Assembly: GCA_023935145.1 (NCBI GenBank)
Contig: CM043702.1
Coordinates: 55,816,501-55,880,500, forward strand
DNA length: 64,000 nt
Reading direction: 5' to 3'
Origin: Bretschneidera sinensis
Lineage: Eukaryota; Streptophyta; Magnoliopsida; Brassicales; Akaniaceae
Shown piece after piece: positions 22,532 to 32,842 of the stretch; the first letter of the stretch is position 1, and the number at the start of each line of letters is the position of its first letter. The position numbers and the translations under genes were made by a program. Under the pieces are notes generated by a model. The model made no database searches and had not been told where the DNA came from. It was given only the letters and a program-made list of their open reading frames with translations.

Positions 22532-23398
22532 TGTTGGTATTTGTCTAAGGATTAAAAGGATTGAAGAATGAAGCTTCTTCAGGCCTTGGAGCCGCGGCTC
22601 AAGGTGTGCGCGCCTCGGCCTCCAGGAATTCCATAAGTTGAGGGAGGAGCTGTGCACTGCGACCTAAGGTGTGCGTGCCCGGCACAACCACCCCAAGCCG
22701 CGGCCTCCAGCATGATAGAAAGCCTCCCCTTTCCAGGCCGCAGCATGCCTTGTTTTGAGCCACGGCTTGAAGCACACCTGATGCACTCTCATTAGCATTT
22801 TGGAAAGGTGCGTGGTGCATGATCAAAATGCACAAGATCACTTAAACTTGTTGAAGGGCTATGATTGATTGGTCATCAAGATCTAAAGGTTGAGATTGAC
22901 TTCAAGATAGGTTCAAGAAGTGGTGCACTATATAAAGGGTCACCTAGCTTCAATCTCAACATGACATGATATAACTTGTGAAAGCGAGATCAAGTGTAAG
23001 AGTGCAAAGACACAAACACAAAAGAGACTCATTGTAGAGAGGCTGGGTGTTTAGAGAGATAGTAGTATAGATTGGTGATTCAAGGGCCTTGTAATTGGAA
23101 TTTTCGTAGGGAAAATTCCAAGGTAACTCAAGTCCTTATCATTTTCTTTCCTCTTCTTTCGTTCTTCAAGAACTAGAGGTTTCTTGAAGAGGTGTTGCTG
23201 TAACTTGTAAGAACTCATTGATTTAGTGCAGAGGGCTCGGAGGAGCTCATGGGGATGTAGGCATATTGCCGAACCTCGATAACAAATTGCTTGTGTTCTT
23301 TCTTTGCTTTGATTGTTGTTTCTGTTCTTTACAAGTCATTCTACACTTGGGTGTTTGGAAGATCACCACCTGGGCATCTTAAGGGTGGTTTCTGAACA
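22532..23398 (+). repeat. E2 3' LTR (867 bp)
   Basis: Starts TGTTGGTATTTGTC after acaaaggtagagat and ends TCTGAACA, giving TG...CA ends. Intact TATA region cactatataaaggg near 22925. It has extra sequence relative to the 5' LTR near 22610-22680. Confidence 0.9.
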
Positions 23399-23477
23399 AT
23401 TAAAAACATCACTCACTTACCAAAATTGTTTTAACGACAATAGTCATACCACTAACTTCTTTCTGTTTATGAGTTAG

Positions 23478-24034
23478 TACTAGGATTTTGGCTCAAATCT
23501 TCACAATGAGGAATTCTAATTAGTTTTTAAAAAGTGGTTTCTTATTGTATAGTTGCTTATTCTAGTAGGAGTAGAAGTAATTTCTTATGTTGTTGTTCTT
23601 TTCCTAATAGTATTATGAAAATATCTTCTATATAAAGGGGGTACTAGAGAAGGTTTTGTGGCATACTCATAATTCCAATATACATTGTAAATAAGAGAGA
23701 TTTACTACTATAGTTGGGATGAGAGCTTTAGGTGTATTGAGATTTTAGGTTGTCAATTAGAGAGAACATTTACAACTAGAGCTAGGTTGAGAGCTTTGGG
23801 TGTATTGGAGCTTTTGGGTTAGAAGGTTGTGAGAGTTTAGCAACTTTGATCTTCTTAATTGTAACAGAAGAATAATAAATTGGTGGGGTTTCTTGGTGGA
23901 CGTAGGCAAAGAGGTTTTTGAACTACATTAAATTGTTGTGTTCTTGCTATTTGTTTGTTTTGTCTATTTAATTGTTGTGGTTGTGTTTTTGCTTAAAATT
24001 TGAATAGGTAGATTTCAGAGATAAAATCCCAACA
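23478..24034 (+). repeat. E6 5' LTR
   Basis: Includes tctatataaaggggg (TATA, near 23628) and closes with ataaaatcccaaca. Confidence 0.85.
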
Positions 24035-24036
24035 AA

Positions 24037-24047
24037 TGGTATCAGAG
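24037..24047 (+). other. E6 primer-binding site
   Basis: tggtatcagag, matching the initiator tRNA-Met complement. Confidence 0.8.
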
Positions 24048-24058
24048 TTGTGGTTGCG

Positions 24059-24369
24059 ATGTCAAAAACACTAAAAATAGGCAAAATTAATATTGAGTTA
24101 TTTGATGGGGGAATGATTTTTCTCTCTGGAAAAGTTTCGTCAAAGATGTTTTAATGTGAAAAACGCTTTACAAGAAGATTGAAGTGTCTAAGCCACTAGA
24201 GATGATGGAAGAAGTTTGGATGGATGTGGAGGTTCTCGTGAAACCTCTAGAGAGAGATAAATTGAAGAATCCAACTATATTCGAGGATGAAAAATTGTTC
24301 GTGAATATATTAAGGGATGAGTCAAACAAGGATATGATGATTCTTTCGAAAGGTAAGCAGATGAAATAG
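24059..24369 (+). pseudogene. E6 internal relic: gag N-terminus plus unassigned tail
   Basis: The ATG at 24059 begins MSKTLKIGKINIELFDG, a typical copia Gag start. A one-base frameshift then leads into NDFSLWKSFVKDVLM, a stop, KTLYKKIE and EEVWMD. An unassigned acidic/basic stretch follows (PTIFEDEKLFVNILRDES, SKGKQMK) and ends at 24369. The second half does not match any copia domain I recognise. Protein function is unlikely. Confidence 0.6.
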
Positions 24370-24454
24370 GAAGAACAAAAGGAAGGGTTACACTAACCAA
24401 AGAAGAAAGTTAAATTTTATGATGAGATGGAGAATTTGAGCCAAGGTTGAGATT

Positions 24455-24994
24455 TGTTAAGATTTTGGCTCAAATCCCCACAAAGAGGATATCTTTTTGG
24501 TTTGGAAAAAGTGATTTCCTATTTTATAGTTTCTTATTATAGTAGGAGTAGAAGTAATTTCTTATATTGTTGTTTTTTCTTAATAGTATTAGGAAAATAT
24601 CCTCTATATAAAGAGGGTACTAGAGAAGGTTTGAGGCACAGTCATAATTGCAATACATTTTAAATCAGGGGATTTACTACTAGAGTTAGGATAAGAGTTT
24701 TGGATGTATTAAGGATCTGGGGCACTTAAAACTAGAGATAAGTTAAGAGCTTTGGGTGTATTAGGGCTTTTGGGTTATGAGGTTGTGAGAGTTTAGCGAG
24801 TTTGCTCTTCCCTAAAGTTGTAACAAAAGATTAATAAACCGATGGGGTTTATTGGTGGATGTAAGCAAAGAGGTTGGCGAACCATGTTAAATTGTTGTGT
24901 TCTTACTATTTGTTTGTTTTGCCTATTTAATTATTGTGGCTGTGTTTTTTGCCTAAAATTTGAATAGGAAGATTTTAAAAGTAAAATCCCAACA
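24455..24994 (+). repeat. E6 3' LTR
   Basis: Starts TGTTAAGATTTTGGCTC and ends CCCAACA. TATA cctctatataaagaggg near 24600. Confidence 0.85.
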
Positions 24995-24999
24995 ATTAG

Positions 25000-26219
25000 A
25001 ACTAAAAATAGATATATAGGAGTAAGAAACTTTCATGGAAGTCTTTTGTTGGACACAGTCTTTAATCTTTTCCTAATGGGAAAAGGTGGGGGAGCCCTTT
25101 AAGGCGAATTTACCATTTGCTTTTAAAAAGAGAATGAGAGATTGGGTTATCTTGTAAGACAGGTGGGCCCTTCCCCTAAGGGATGGAATTACTTTAATAC
25201 CCTTAAAAATAGTCATGCATCAATTTTTTATTGGATGATATATTTTATCCACATCACTATCATAGAAATACTAGAATGTAGAAACCATATTGGAAATCTA
25301 AAATATTGCATAAATTTAAAGTTCTATCCCTTTTTCCCAAATGATAAATGAACCCAAATGCTAATATCGATGTAATGAATGATGTATTGGATTATTCGGA
25401 ATTAGTATCATTAACAGATTTTAGAGGTTAATAAAAATGTGAAGCAATATTATAAATCAAACAATTGTAATCTTTTTATTTTGGTTTTCAAATAAAATTT
25501 AGTGCAAACTTCCTTTTGAGATGCAAAAAAAAGAAAATTAAGCTTGATTTTATCGTGGTTATCATGATTTATCAAATGAAAATAAAAAAAAAGTATTTAT
25601 GTATAATACTCTCTATGTTCTATTTTATTTGTCACTATTTTAAAGTAGATGTCCCAAATTGTTTATATTTTACAAGTGAGATACAAATATTATGCATTTA
25701 CAATAATATCCTTAACATATTATATTATTAGTTGATGACCACTATCATTTTTATTCTTCACCACACGATATGGTGGAAAGTAAAAAATTCTTTAAGTTTA
25801 TACTTATAGAAAAGTGATATATAAAGTGTGACAGAAAAAAAAAAAAAAAAAAAGAGTTGAACAAATAACCATTTATTTTGTCCATCAGTGCCATTTAAGA
25901 CCTGAAAATGATCTTAACATGGAACCATTTTTTGCTTTAAGTTGGACTTAAAGAAAGTCCCAAACAACATCACGGACCCACTAGTGAGAAGACACCATGT
26001 AGCGCAGAGATTTCAAAATTCTCATTTTTTTTTTCATTTCTGCCCAAATCTACCCGTCACTACTCGAGCTTTTCATAATTACTACTCAGGTATTAAAAAC
26101 TGCCCGGATTATCATCATAGCTTCCTGGACAGAGGGAATAATTTTTTTGAGAGATTAATAATAATAATGAACTGGTTAAGAAATGAGAACACACATTTTA
26201 TTGTAAGCACACACACCTA
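25000..26219. other. AT-rich intergenic stretch
   Basis: No gene recognised. A tactctctatgttctattttatttgtcac segment near 25609 resembles a Stowaway-type MITE end, but I could not find a clean inverted partner; a gtgacag plus poly-A run near 25830-25852 might be its decayed other end. Confidence 0.4.
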
Positions 26220-28168
26220 AGGAACGCATGGAAAAAGCAAGGTCATTCTTAGCTCCCTCCCCTTATAAACTCCCTGCTTGCCCAGTCGATATTGGGCCAC
26301 AACTTGGCCTCCTTATTCTTAGCTAGGTCAAAACCCATCTTGAGGCATTCAATGGCCTTGTCTATGAGCTCCTTGTTGTAAGCCGAGGTCTTTTTATACT
26401 TTTCCATTGTCACTTTCTCGGCTCTGGCAAGCGTCTCTCGAAGTCAGTCGATCTCAATGTCCATCTCTTCCTGTACCTATTTGAGAAAGGAAGCTATAGA
26501 TCTAGATCAATGTTCAGGCCCATCTTCTTATTGCGAAACTGACTTACAGAGTTGCGAAGATCAATGATCACTTCTCTCACGCTAGCCAGCTTATTATGAT
26601 ATTGATCATTCTTCTTCCGAAGGTTGGCTATAGTGTAGTCCATGGAGAGAATGCACTCTTGTACAAAAGCTTCTAGCATGCCTGTCTAAAAATAAAAGAC
26701 AAGTCAAAAGAGAAAAACAAAAAGATAAAAGGAAAAGTTTTCCAAGTGTTGGAAAGTTAGCTTTATACCTTGTGGGCGACCTTGACTAGAGTCGAAGAAA
26801 GCATCTCGGGCAAATACTTCCCTATTTCAGTTTCATCAGCTAGCATAATTACCCTCAGGGGATCTAGGAAGCAAAAAACTTGTCCCTGATGGTCGATTCC
26901 ATCACCTTCATGCCCCAACACTCCTAAAAGACATCGGAGCTATTTGTAGATTGCTCGGTCTCGATAGTAGGATGTGGTGGTGCGACGTCATGATGGGAAG
27001 GGCTCTATAGGCTCTCATCTCTTGAATAACTCATTGTTCATAAGGACTTTCCAAAGAGCCATTAGCTTTAGTCATAGTATCTTGAGGCCTCCTTTTGCTC
27101 TTTAGGTTCTTGGGGGTAGACCTCGAAGCTATAGAAGGGTTTTGACCCTTTTATTTCAAAAGAGCTTCTCTATTGAATATGCCAGCTACATAAGAAAGAC
27201 GAAAAGGATTAGAAATAGTTCAAAAATTCTTTTAAGTGTCAGAACAAGAAAATTAGCAATAATTGCCTACTATCATCACGAGTAAGCTTATGAACAATAC
27301 TTAGATCGTACTGTCTCAACAACTCCTCATTCGCCAAATCCTTTGTCGTCACCTTGATTCTGACATTCAGGATAGTCTTTACTATATGCTTCTTATTAGC
27401 ATTTAAGAAAAGGGAAGTCTTGGTTCTTTAACTCTTTATAGTCTCATTCTCTCATGGTTCTGAATGGCATTGGTCCTTTAACAAAGAAGTACTTATTCTT
27501 CCAATACTTAATCGACCTAATGACCTCGAAGAGAATTTTCCTATATTTCCTAGGATGGAAGTTATACTACTTGAATTCACTACATTTTCTTTTATAGCAT
27601 AAAACCACCTAAACATCATACTCTTGCCCATGCCATCATCTTGACTAAAGCAAATATAGACCCTCAGGGCTAAGATGAAGCCTATTATGAATCGAAGTGC
27701 TTTTTGAGAAAGCTGGGCCAAGCTGACTTTGAAGTGGTTGACTATACTCATAATATTGGGGTCAATGAGGAACCTCAACCTCACTTTTAGGTGATCATCA
27801 TATCAAAGAATAAGATATAGAAGTCCTAACCCGACTGTTGTGCACGTCGTTTCACGGAATTTAGAAAGCTGAGGTAAAAAGGGAGGGGGGAGCAATTCTT
27901 GACCTGATCTCTTCCATGTCAACAACTAACAAGGTGTAAGACTCCTTCTCAGCTTGGTGGTGATTCCTTTCATATTTTGTCCCCATCTCAGCTCAAACCT
28001 CTCCTAGGGTTGCCCCCCTGGTTAGAACCCTCGTGATTTAGACAGAAGAGTGGGAACCTATAGAACTACTTAAACTAGCCTCGATATTCAAGGCCTCTCT
28101 TTGACTCTCAGCTCTATGAATCCCCTTTACTCTAACAACTCTAACATTACTAGTATGAGAAGAAGACA
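26220..28168 (-). pseudogene. Decayed 'putative gypsy-type transposase' (PF04195-like) gene
   Basis: The minus strand begins near 28168 (MSSSHTSNVRVVRVKG). It carries the hallmark block near 27640-27784 (RLRFLIDPNIMSIVNHFKVS, LAQLSQKALRFIIGF), which matches the plant family annotated as transposase (putative) gypsy type. It ends with coiled-coil segments (CILSMDYTIANLRKKNDQYH near 26600; KEAKLWPNIDW near 26290). Intron-like joints are visible: donor gtataaag near 26765 with acceptor ttttagacag near 26690, and an acceptor tcttatgtag near 27190. Several stops break it. These genes often travel with retroelements; no biochemical activity has been firmly assigned to the family. Confidence 0.6.
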
Positions 28169-28553
28169 TAATTCAAAAAGAAAGGAAAAGACTAAGTGCT
28201 TACCAAAATCTATTTGAGGATGAAAAGAAATGACTGAAGTGAAAAATCGAAGAGAGTTAGCTGAAGTAAGGAAAGATTGGAGTTGCAGAAGGTAGGGAGA
28301 ACTTTCAAAGACTTAGAGAAATTTACAGATAAGAAATGTGAGTGAAAATAAGAACTCACACTTCCTTAAATAAAATTAAAAGGGGAAGGTCATTAATGGC
28401 ACCTTAGCCATTTAGCATGATACATAGCTTTCAAAGCCTAAAAGGCACTTCAGAGAATCCAAACGTCTCATCAATTAATTCAATCAATAAAGCCCACTAA
28501 AGCCCTAACATTGGTACGACTTCGCCAACAAGAAATGCTTAATAAAAACTGAT

Positions 28554-28826
28554 GTGAGTGCATCCATTAGAGTCACTCATGGGGTCCACTGAAGCTCGAG
28601 GTGTCAACGTGAGTGCAGCGATTAGTCATTCATGGGACTCGCTAAAACTTGAGGAGCCGACGTGAGTGCACCGATTAGAATTACTTATGGGGTCCACTAA
28701 AGCCCAAAGTGTCAAAGTGAGTGCACTGATTAGAGTCATTCATGGGGCCCACTGTAACCTGAAGTTTCGAGGTGAGTATATCAATTAAAGTCACTCATAA
28801 GGCCCACTAAGGCCGAGGTTAATGTG
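28554..28826. repeat. 55-bp minisatellite (5 units)
   Basis: gtgagtgca recurs at 28554, 28609, 28662, 28717 and 28772 (spacing 55, 53, 55, 55), with shared ttagagtcactcatgggg and ccactaaagcc. Confidence 0.9.
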
Positions 28827-29395
28827 CCAAGGTGAATGAGACATGATCAAAGATTGAGGCTAAGGTGAATGTGCTGAAGTTAGACCTTGAGAAAGAGGTG
28901 AATGTGCTAAGGTGAATGAGCTGAGGTTAGGTCTTGAAGCTGAGGTGAACGTGTCGAGATGAATGAGCTGAGGTCAGATCTTGAAGCCGAGGAGAACTTA
29001 TCAAGGCCAAGTCTTGAGGTCGAGGTGAATGTGTTGAGGTGAATAAGTCATGGTCAGATCTTGAGGTTGAGGTGAACATACCGCATTGAATGAGCTAATG
29101 TCATGTCTTGAGGTCGAGGTAAACATACCAAGGTGAACGTGATGAGGTGAATGAGCTGAAGTCAAACCTTAAGGCCTTGCTGAATGAGCAGAAGGTATCT
29201 CTTGAGGCTGAGGTGAATGAGCCAAAGTTAGGTCTTGAGGCTGAGGTTAATGTTCCTTAGTGAATGAGTCTAGGTCAAACCGTGAGGCAGAGGTGAAAGT
29301 ATCCAGGTGAATGAACCAAAGCTAGGTCTTGAGGCTGAGGTGAACGTACTAAGGTCATACCTTAAGGCTGAGGTGAATGTGCCAACTTGAAGTGA
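28827..29395. repeat. 47-bp minisatellite (about 11 diverged units)
   Basis: Unit built of gaggtgaacgtgcc, aggtgaatgagct, gaggtcaggtcttgag. The word tcttga recurs at 28932, 28979, 29012, 29059 and 29106, mostly 47 bp apart with one short unit. It adjoins the 55-bp array and shares its gaggttaatgtgcc end. Confidence 0.85.
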
Positions 29396-29450
29396 CCGAA
29401 AGGAAGTGCTGACCTAAGGTTATTACCAGTAAAACTATGATATTATGAAT

Positions 29451-29833
29451 TGTTGGAATTTGAACGATTCGAGACCTATCAATCACATGAACTATAAACA
29501 GAAAGAAAATAAGACACAATATACCCAGGTTCACCCCAAAACAGAGCTATGTCCTGCCAGAAGTTTCACTATAATCAACCTCACAAATTTCTCGTCACAA
29601 TGTGCGTTCAGTACATAGAGAGTATTTATAAGCAGCTTAAGATGCCCTAATTAAGGTTTCCGCCTTACTGCAAAACCACGGCTATTCATGATCCCAAACC
29701 CAAACCGTCAAGAAAAAAATCATACCCAAAACATGTAAAAGGCCTGAAGTATGCACAAACTCTAATTAGGGATCCCCATGGTTGTCGGGGATTCTACAGA
29801 TCTAGAGCCGTGAAGTATGCACCAAATCTAACA
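29451..29833 (-). repeat. E3 3' LTR
   Basis: Plus strand starts TGTTGGAATTTGAACG and ends CACCAAATCTAACA; the minus-strand polypurine tract ccaagtgagagatt lies directly right of it. Further family copies are at 49291-49666, 57532-57887 and about 59440-59826. Confidence 0.9.
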
Positions 29834-29849
29834 ATCTCTCACTTGGTAA

Positions 29850-30407
29850 ATACTTCACACACACAGAAAACTTCCTAGAACTCTGTTTCTTCAAGCCCAT
29901 CTCAGTAGCACACCACTCAAACTTTGCTAAACTAACTGTTTTAGTCAAGAAATTTGTGTTGTTCACTGTTGTATCGATTTTCTCCAAGGTTATCACTTTT
30001 TCTTCAATCTTTTCTCGGATGAAGTGATATTGGATATCAATGTGCTTCGTCTGTGAATGAAATACAGAATTCTTTGCTAAGAAGATAGCACATTGATTGT
30101 CACATTTCACCTTCACTACTCCTTGTTTATACCCAAGCTCATAACACAATCTTTGAAGCCAAACCACTTCCTTTCCAGCTTCAATGGATGAAAGAAGAAC
30201 AACAATTTGCTTCTTAATCATCCAACTCACCACCCTACCAAACAGATTGAACACATATCCGCTTGTAGACCTTCTGCTATCAATATCTCCTCCCCAGTCA
30301 GTATCAACTGATCTTACAATATCAAGATTCTTCTTACCTCTCATACCTCCATAACATAATGCAAACTCTGACGTGCCATGAAGATATCTAAGAACTCTCT
30401 TGAGCAT
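29850..30407 (-). pseudogene. E3 RNase H
   Basis: Minus-strand open stretch of the copia RNase H: LKRVLRYLHGTSEFALCYGG, TDWGGDIDSRRSTSGYVFNL, SSIEAGKEVVWLQRL, KCDNQCAIFLAKNSVFH, QTKHIDIQYHFIREKIE. The block is almost uninterrupted, but the first metal-binding Asp context reads VDTDWGGD and the usual ALSTTEAEY reads LLSSIEAGK. Upstream the RT palm is missing, so the domain is not part of a working polymerase. Confidence 0.85.
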
Positions 30408-30435
30408 TAAACTTCTGGTACCACATTCATGGTGA

Positions 30436-31110
30436 CTACTTTAGTTCGTACAAAGACTTCTTCAATTTACAAACCATCTTTTCCTTGCCTTTGCTCAAAA
30501 AGCCTTCTAACTGTTTCATGTAAATTTCCTCCTCTAAGTCCCCGTGAAGGAAAGATGTCTTCACATCTAGTTGCTCAACCTCAAGATCATAAGTAGCTGC
30601 TATGGATAAGACAAATCTGATAGATGTCAAATTTGCTACCGGGGAAAATATCTCACCATAATCAATTTCCTCTATTTGCGAGTACCCTTTTGCAACCAGA
30701 CGTGACTTGTACTTTTCTACAATTCCATCTGCATTTGTTTTCTTCTTGAAAACCCATTTGCACCCAATTGTCTTCCTATCCCTAAGCAATTTCATAAGGC
30801 TCCATATTTTATTCCTGTCTAGTGCTTGCATCTCCTCTTTCATAGCATCCTCCGAGGTCCACGCCTCTTTTAGTGTGCTAGGATCATCACCAGTAATATT
30901 TAAAGCATATAATGCACTATAAGCACTAGGGGAATACCTGATAGGTGACTTTCTAACTCGTGTGGATCTCTTCATGACAAGCGTGGTCTCTACCCCCAGG
31001 CCAGCAACTGAATCTTCATCCTCTACATCAGAAACATGAATATCGTGCTCAGACCCAATTAACTAAGAATCTGAAGTATCCGATGCAGTTTGTGGGGTAA
31101 TCTCCCACTT
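30436..31110 (-). pseudogene. E3 reverse transcriptase N-terminal half
   Basis: The minus-strand frame 30975-30436 carries WSLMKLLRDRKTIGCKWVFK, YKSRLVAKGYSQIEEIDYGE, FSPVANLTSIRFVLSIAA, VEQLDVKTSFLHGDLEEEIY and CKLKKSLYELK. Near 30430 the sequence jumps directly to the region before RNase H, so the YVDD palm, thumb and connection are absent. Upstream to 31110 is the variable pol linker with one stop. Confidence 0.85.
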
Positions 31111-31824
31111 TTTATCTCATGTGCTAAGATCAATTTGAACTTGTTTTTGCTGTTCCGGTACATCTTGGACAGCTGCCACATCCCTTGGTATTTCTCTAGA
31201 CACAACTTTTCTTTTGAAAACTATACTCATGATTTTTGGATTCCATAACTTGTACCCTTTGACCCCATCCTTATAACCAATGAAAATGCACTTCACTAAT
31301 TTACTGTTAAGTTTGTTCCTCTTTTCTTTTGGCACATGCATATAAGCATCACACCCAAACACCCTAACATGAGCCAAACTCAGCTTTTTCCCGAATAGTG
31401 CCTCAAATAGTGTTTGATCTGGAAAAGCTGATGTAGGTGATCTGTTCTTTAGATAACATGTCGTAGCCACCGTCTCTACCCAGAACTCTGGCTCCAAGCC
31501 TGCACAACTCAGCATACTCCCCAATTTCTCTATGAGTGATTGATTAAGTCTCTCAACCACCCCATTCTGTTGTGGTGTATATGATTTTGTTTCTTGTCTT
31601 GCAATGCCGCTTGCCACATAAAATTGCTCAAACTTGTCTGAGCAAAATTCCTCTCCATTATTTGTTCTCAGCACCTTTATCTTTCTTTCTATGTGATTTT
31701 CTGCCAATGCTTTAAACTCACAAAACTTATCAAATGCTTCAACTTTACTCTTAATGAAGTAAATCCATGCATACCTTAAAAAGTCATCAATGAAATAGAC
31801 GTAATACCTTGATTTTCCAAGAGA
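31111..31824 (-). pseudogene. E3 integrase
   Basis: Minus strand 31707-31117 holds KIKVLRTNNGEEFCSDKFEQ, TPQQNGVVERLNQSLIEKLG, LKNRSPTSAFPDQTLFEALF, RVFGCDAYMHVPKEKRNKLN and CIFIGYKDGVKGYKLWNP. The second catalytic Asp of RTDNG is Asn; the Glu in GVVERLN is present. The first Asp region lies near 31830-31870 with frame breaks. Confidence 0.85.
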
Positions 31825-32480
31825 TTAGACCGAAAGTGGCCCAAACACATAACTATGTATCAAATCCATAATACCCTTCACCCTCGTTCCAGCAGACTTA
31901 AAACTCACACGGTTCTGCTTGCTATGTAGACAATGCTCATAGAAACCGAATCCCATTGAGCAATCTGGGACTCCCTTCACCATTTGCTTCGACAATAAAT
32001 TAGATAGTCTATTTTCATCGATATGCCCAAGCTTCTGATGCCACAACATAGAGGACTTCGCCTCATCATTAGTTACCTCCTTAGAGATAAAACCTCCACT
32101 GAACTGAATTTGTACTATACTTCCTAGTAATGTGTACAATGTACTATACTGAACACCTCGTGCAATTACTAGCGATCCACGAGTCATCTTGCACAAAATT
32201 TTTGTCACAGCTGAAATTCACTCCTCCATCCATCATTTTGCTGATTGACATCAGGTTCCTATTGAGACCCGAAATATGTATCATGCTTGGAAGTGCCTTG
32301 ATCGTCCCATCATTCATATTCAGCTTCATTTTCCCATGACTAATAATTTTCACCTGAGAGTCGTCTCCCAATAAAACGTTTCCTTCATCAAAGGTTTCAT
32401 ACTCACAAAACTAGTCTCTATGAGGTGTCATGTGAAAGGATGCTTCTATGTCAATTATCTAAACACTTCAATCTGATTAA
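31825..32480 (-). pseudogene. E3 protease and gag-pre-integrase
   Basis: Near 32440-32460 the protease motif reads IIDIEASFHMTP, with DSGAS changed to DIEAS. Downstream blocks are DGTIKALPSMIHISGLNRNL and the gag-pre-integrase LWHQKLGHIDENRLSNLLS, followed by YEHCLHSKQNRVSF, where one zinc Cys is Tyr. Frames are broken between blocks. Confidence 0.8.
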
Positions 32481-32837
32481 GCTAAATAGGACACCATATT
32501 TAAGTCACTAGCATCATCATCACGGTTCTTATTTTCTCAAACTGATATCTCGCCTATCCATTTTCAAGGTGTACACTCTTACTTCTACAATCCTTCTTCA
32601 AATGTTTGGGCTTTCTACACTTCAACCCAGATTTATCCCTATTTGTCGATCTTCTCTTGAACTTGGGTTTTTCACCAGACCACTTGTAGTCTCTATCATG
32701 GGTTTGCCCTCTTATAAATAAGGCCTCATTTGACGAGTTCTTTATACCCTGTCACCTCATCTCCTCGGATAATAAGGCTGCCACGACATTCTCAAATGAT
32801 AGATTAATCGTACCACAACCAATCGTAACTATCAAGT
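32481..32837 (-). pseudogene. E3 gag C-terminal part
   Basis: Minus strand encodes the end of Gag including ALFIRGQTHDRDYKWSGEKP and a half zinc knuckle (KCRKPKHLKKDC, first Cys lost). Cut at 32842 by E5; the N-terminal part continues at 48722. Confidence 0.75.
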
Positions 32838-32842
32838 TATCC

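Larger units (their letters stand above)
17373..23398 (+). mobile_element. E2: Tork/TNT1-like Ty1/copia retrotransposon, structurally complete
   Basis: 5' LTR 17373-18194, tRNA-Met primer site at 18196, gag, pol, and 3' LTR 22532-23398. The target duplication attaa lies at 17368-17372 and 23399-23403. All domains are present in order, but stops and frameshifts break the polyprotein. It is the better-preserved relative of E1. The 5' LTR ends CCCAATA and the 3' LTR ends CTGAACA. Confidence 0.95.
23478..24994 (+). mobile_element. E6: compact (1.5-kb) non-autonomous copia-type LTR element
   Basis: LTRs 23478-24034 and 24455-24994 enclose only 420 bp. The 5' LTR starts TACTAGGATTTTGG (mutated TGTTAGG) and both LTRs end AAAATCCCAACA. 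A tRNA-Met primer site (tggtatcagag) begins at 24037, and a polypurine-like ccaaggttgagatt precedes 24455. Target duplication gttag (23473-23477) and attag (24995-24999) match at four of five bases. No pol at all, so it could only have moved with proteins from another element. Confidence 0.85.

Noticed and set aside
17373..23398. E2 as a potentially active retrotransposon
   Set aside because: Stops in gag and pol, an Asn in place of a catalytic integrase Asp and a mutated TATA box in the 5' LTR rule out autonomous activity.
25604..25855. Stowaway-type MITE
   Set aside because: The left end resembles one, but I could not find a credible inverted right terminus or a TA duplication; the poly-A run obscures it.
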